This document shows positions 28,675 through 30,080 of a stretch of DNA of 30,080 bases, in pieces (position 1 is the stretch's first letter; every line of letters starts with the position of its first letter). The notes beneath the pieces were generated by a model, which worked only from the letters and a program-made list of their open reading frames with translations, was not told the DNA's origin and did no database searches. Where the stretch lies: positions 10,950-41,029 of the forward strand of contig KQ482077.1 of the NCBI GenBank assembly GCA_001430745.1, given 5' to 3'. The DNA is from Auxenochlorella pyrenoidosa. Lineage: Eukaryota > Chlorophyta > Trebouxiophyceae > Chlorellales > Chlorellaceae. The translations under genes and the position numbers were made by a program.

Positions 28675-30027
28675 TCAGCACCGCTGCAGCGGCATGCTGT
28701 ACCGCGGGTCGCAGCTAGCTAGGGGGGGGTTGAGCAGCACATCCGACGGCAGGCACTGTCGCATGTCTGTGTCGCAAGTTGCGTTGCGGTTAGACAGACT
28801 TTTAACCCAAACAAGCAAGCCCAAGTGCATAGCGCAGCGCAGCGTGCCTGCCAGTAGGTGACTGCCCAGGTGTCCTCCTGGCCCAGGGCCCACTGCAGGA
28901 ATGCCACAATGTCGTTGCGGTTGGAGCTGCAAGGGGCGGGCAGAGGGACAGGGTCGGGCTGGGGCTGGACCAGCCAGGCCCAGCAAAACAAGCTTCCAAG
29001 CCGAGCTGGAACGACGGGCGTGCAAGTGCGCAGCGCGCTGCCAAAGACCCAGCGGTGGTGCCCCCAGGGCGCGCCGCCTTGCCAGCAACAACAGCGTGCC
29101 GCACTGCCCGGACAAGCGCCCCCAGGGGGGCCACAGTCGCTGTGCATCATGGCACTGCCCCCGGCCCGGCAGCAGCACCCACTCGCCTGCCAGCCCGGCC
29201 TGGCGGCAGCACACACCCTCCAGCCTGCCCAGCATAGCAGCAGCCCTGGCCTGCCTGCATGTGCAGCATGGCAGCTGTGCAGCCCTCGCATGCCTGCCCT
29301 GCCCCGCCTCCCCCATGCACCCACCTGTCCTCCAGGTAGGGCGCATGCACCTTGATGCCCACGGGCACGCCGCTGCCCCGCTTGACCTCAAAATCCTCTT
29401 GCAGGCGCTGCAGGGTGCAGGCAGGGGGATCGCGGGGCGCGCTTAGCCGCCTGTGGCATGCCCCCCCCCCGGGCAGGCGCTGGCAGCGTCTGCGGTTGCA
29501 GTACGAGCCGCATGAGGTGCTTTGACGCCGGGCTGTGAAGTGCCAGCTTTAGCTCCAGGGGCCATCCTGCAGGGGCACGGCTTTGCAGTTGTGTGTGCCC
29601 ACTGCAGGGACCCACCTCGAGGATGCTCTTGCCGTCGACGGGCGCCGGGTCGCTGCGCCTGCCGCCGCCGCCCGGCAGCGCCTCCGCAGGTACCTCCCTG
29701 TCACAGGCGAGGCGGGGCGACAGCATGCATGGGGTGATGTTTGCCGGCGCCATCAGGGCGGGCAGCAGAGCAACGGGCTGGGATTCGCGCTCCGCACACG
29801 CGCTGCGCTTGATCCTGCAGTGCTGCCACCTCACCAGCAGCTCTGCAAGCGGCGGCTGGCGGCCGACCAATTGGGAACAAGCAGGCTCCGGCTCTGCTGC
29901 CCACAGCTGCCCCGCTCACCAGAAGCTGAGCTGGTCCCAGCCCTCGCAGGAGGAGCCGCAGCTGTAGGGGAAGTTCTCGTTCAGGGGCGCCGCCAGCTCG
30001 TTGTCAGCTCTCAGGCTGGAGTCGTAG
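28675..30027 (-). CDS. C-terminal part of a polysaccharide (chitin) deacetylase-like protein, 5 exons in window, 5' end beyond the right edge
   Basis: Exons (descending): 30027-29920, 29697-29616, 29407-29325, 28926-28848, 28755-28675; phases join and end at TGA. About 143 residues are visible. Family knowledge: CE4/NodB-type deacetylases remove acetyl groups from chitin-like polymers outside the cell. Seen: YDSSLRADNELAAPLNENFP (typical 'YDSS' segment after the catalytic core), GWDQLSF followed by WEVPAEAL (the 'W-E-x-P' segment), GIKVHAPYLED (equivalent of G-x-x-x-H-A/S-P/A-W/Y), a helix-like DIVAFLQWALGQED, then TWAVTYWQ ('V-T-x-x-Q') and a Cys-containing tail LLNPPLASCDPRYS. This is the pattern of chitin deacetylase-like proteins of animals and Chlorella. 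The Asp/His metal sites lie off the window. The last intron (28847-28756) uses a GC donor (CAG|GCACGC) and is half made of a dispersed repeat. Confidence 0.8.
28772..28820. repeat. 49-bp dispersed intronic repeat, copy B
   Basis: It matches 8228-8276 at 45 of 49 positions, same orientation. It fills 49 of the 92 nt of the last intron of the deacetylase-like gene (28847-28756), which makes this intron a candidate for repeat-derived origin. Confidence 0.85.
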
Positions 30028-30046
30028 CTGCAACGACGAGGGGACG

Positions 30047-30080
30047 CAACGACGGGGGGGGGGCGGGGGGCGGGGGGGGG
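30047..30080. other. G-homopolymer-rich end of the window
   Basis: The last 34 bases are almost all G with a few C and A, in what should be an intron of the deacetylase-like gene. It may mark a low-quality contig end. Confidence 0.6.

Overview
The window looks like nuclear DNA of a green alga, most likely a chlorophyte of the Trebouxiophyceae/Chlorella type. The base composition is very GC-rich. Nearly every gene is cut by many short introns (about 90-450 nt). Several genes have a TGTAA polyadenylation signal. Proteins fit a plastid-bearing organism: a thylakoid-lumen pentapeptide protein, a plastid-like PDZ protein and phosphatidylglycerophosphate synthase. A chitin-deacetylase-like enzyme fits Chlorella cell walls. 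Exon structures below were built by hand from splice motifs, reading-frame continuity and family conservation. Species is not determinable.

Layout, left to right. 1-567 (-): doubtful exon of an unidentified Q-rich protein running off the left edge. 1542-4137 (+): secreted beta-propeller-like protein, 8 exons, 419 aa. 4367-13841 (-): FANCJ/BRIP1-type Fe-S DEAH helicase, 27 exons, about 1577 aa, with a complete helicase core and a long Q-rich C-terminal extension. 14221-16202 (+): thylakoid-lumen pentapeptide-repeat protein, 7 exons, 222 aa, divergent from the helicase across 379 bp. 16731-18314 (-): small PDZ protein, 5 exons, tail-to-tail with the previous gene. 18869-21489 (-): CDP-alcohol phosphatidyltransferase (phosphatidylglycerophosphate synthase), 8 exons. 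21979-25876 (+): large WD40-like protein, 4 exons, 1179 aa. 26439-27599 (+): RING-CH (C4HC3) protein with a C-terminal membrane anchor, 3 exons. 28675-30027 (-): last five exons of a polysaccharide (chitin) deacetylase-like gene entering from the right edge.

The genes do not form an operon or an obvious pathway; this is an ordinary gene-dense algal chromosome segment. I see no mobile-element gene, CRISPR array, tRNA or rRNA. The most interesting signals concern gene structure: an unusually high share of GC-AG introns (six of about 59), a 49-bp dispersed repeat that makes up half of one small intron and also lies in an intron 20 kb away (a possible introner-like element), a helicase intron that must be only 40-55 nt, a duplicated splice-donor segment in the phospholipid gene, and duplicated 90-nt symmetrical exons in the pentapeptide gene.
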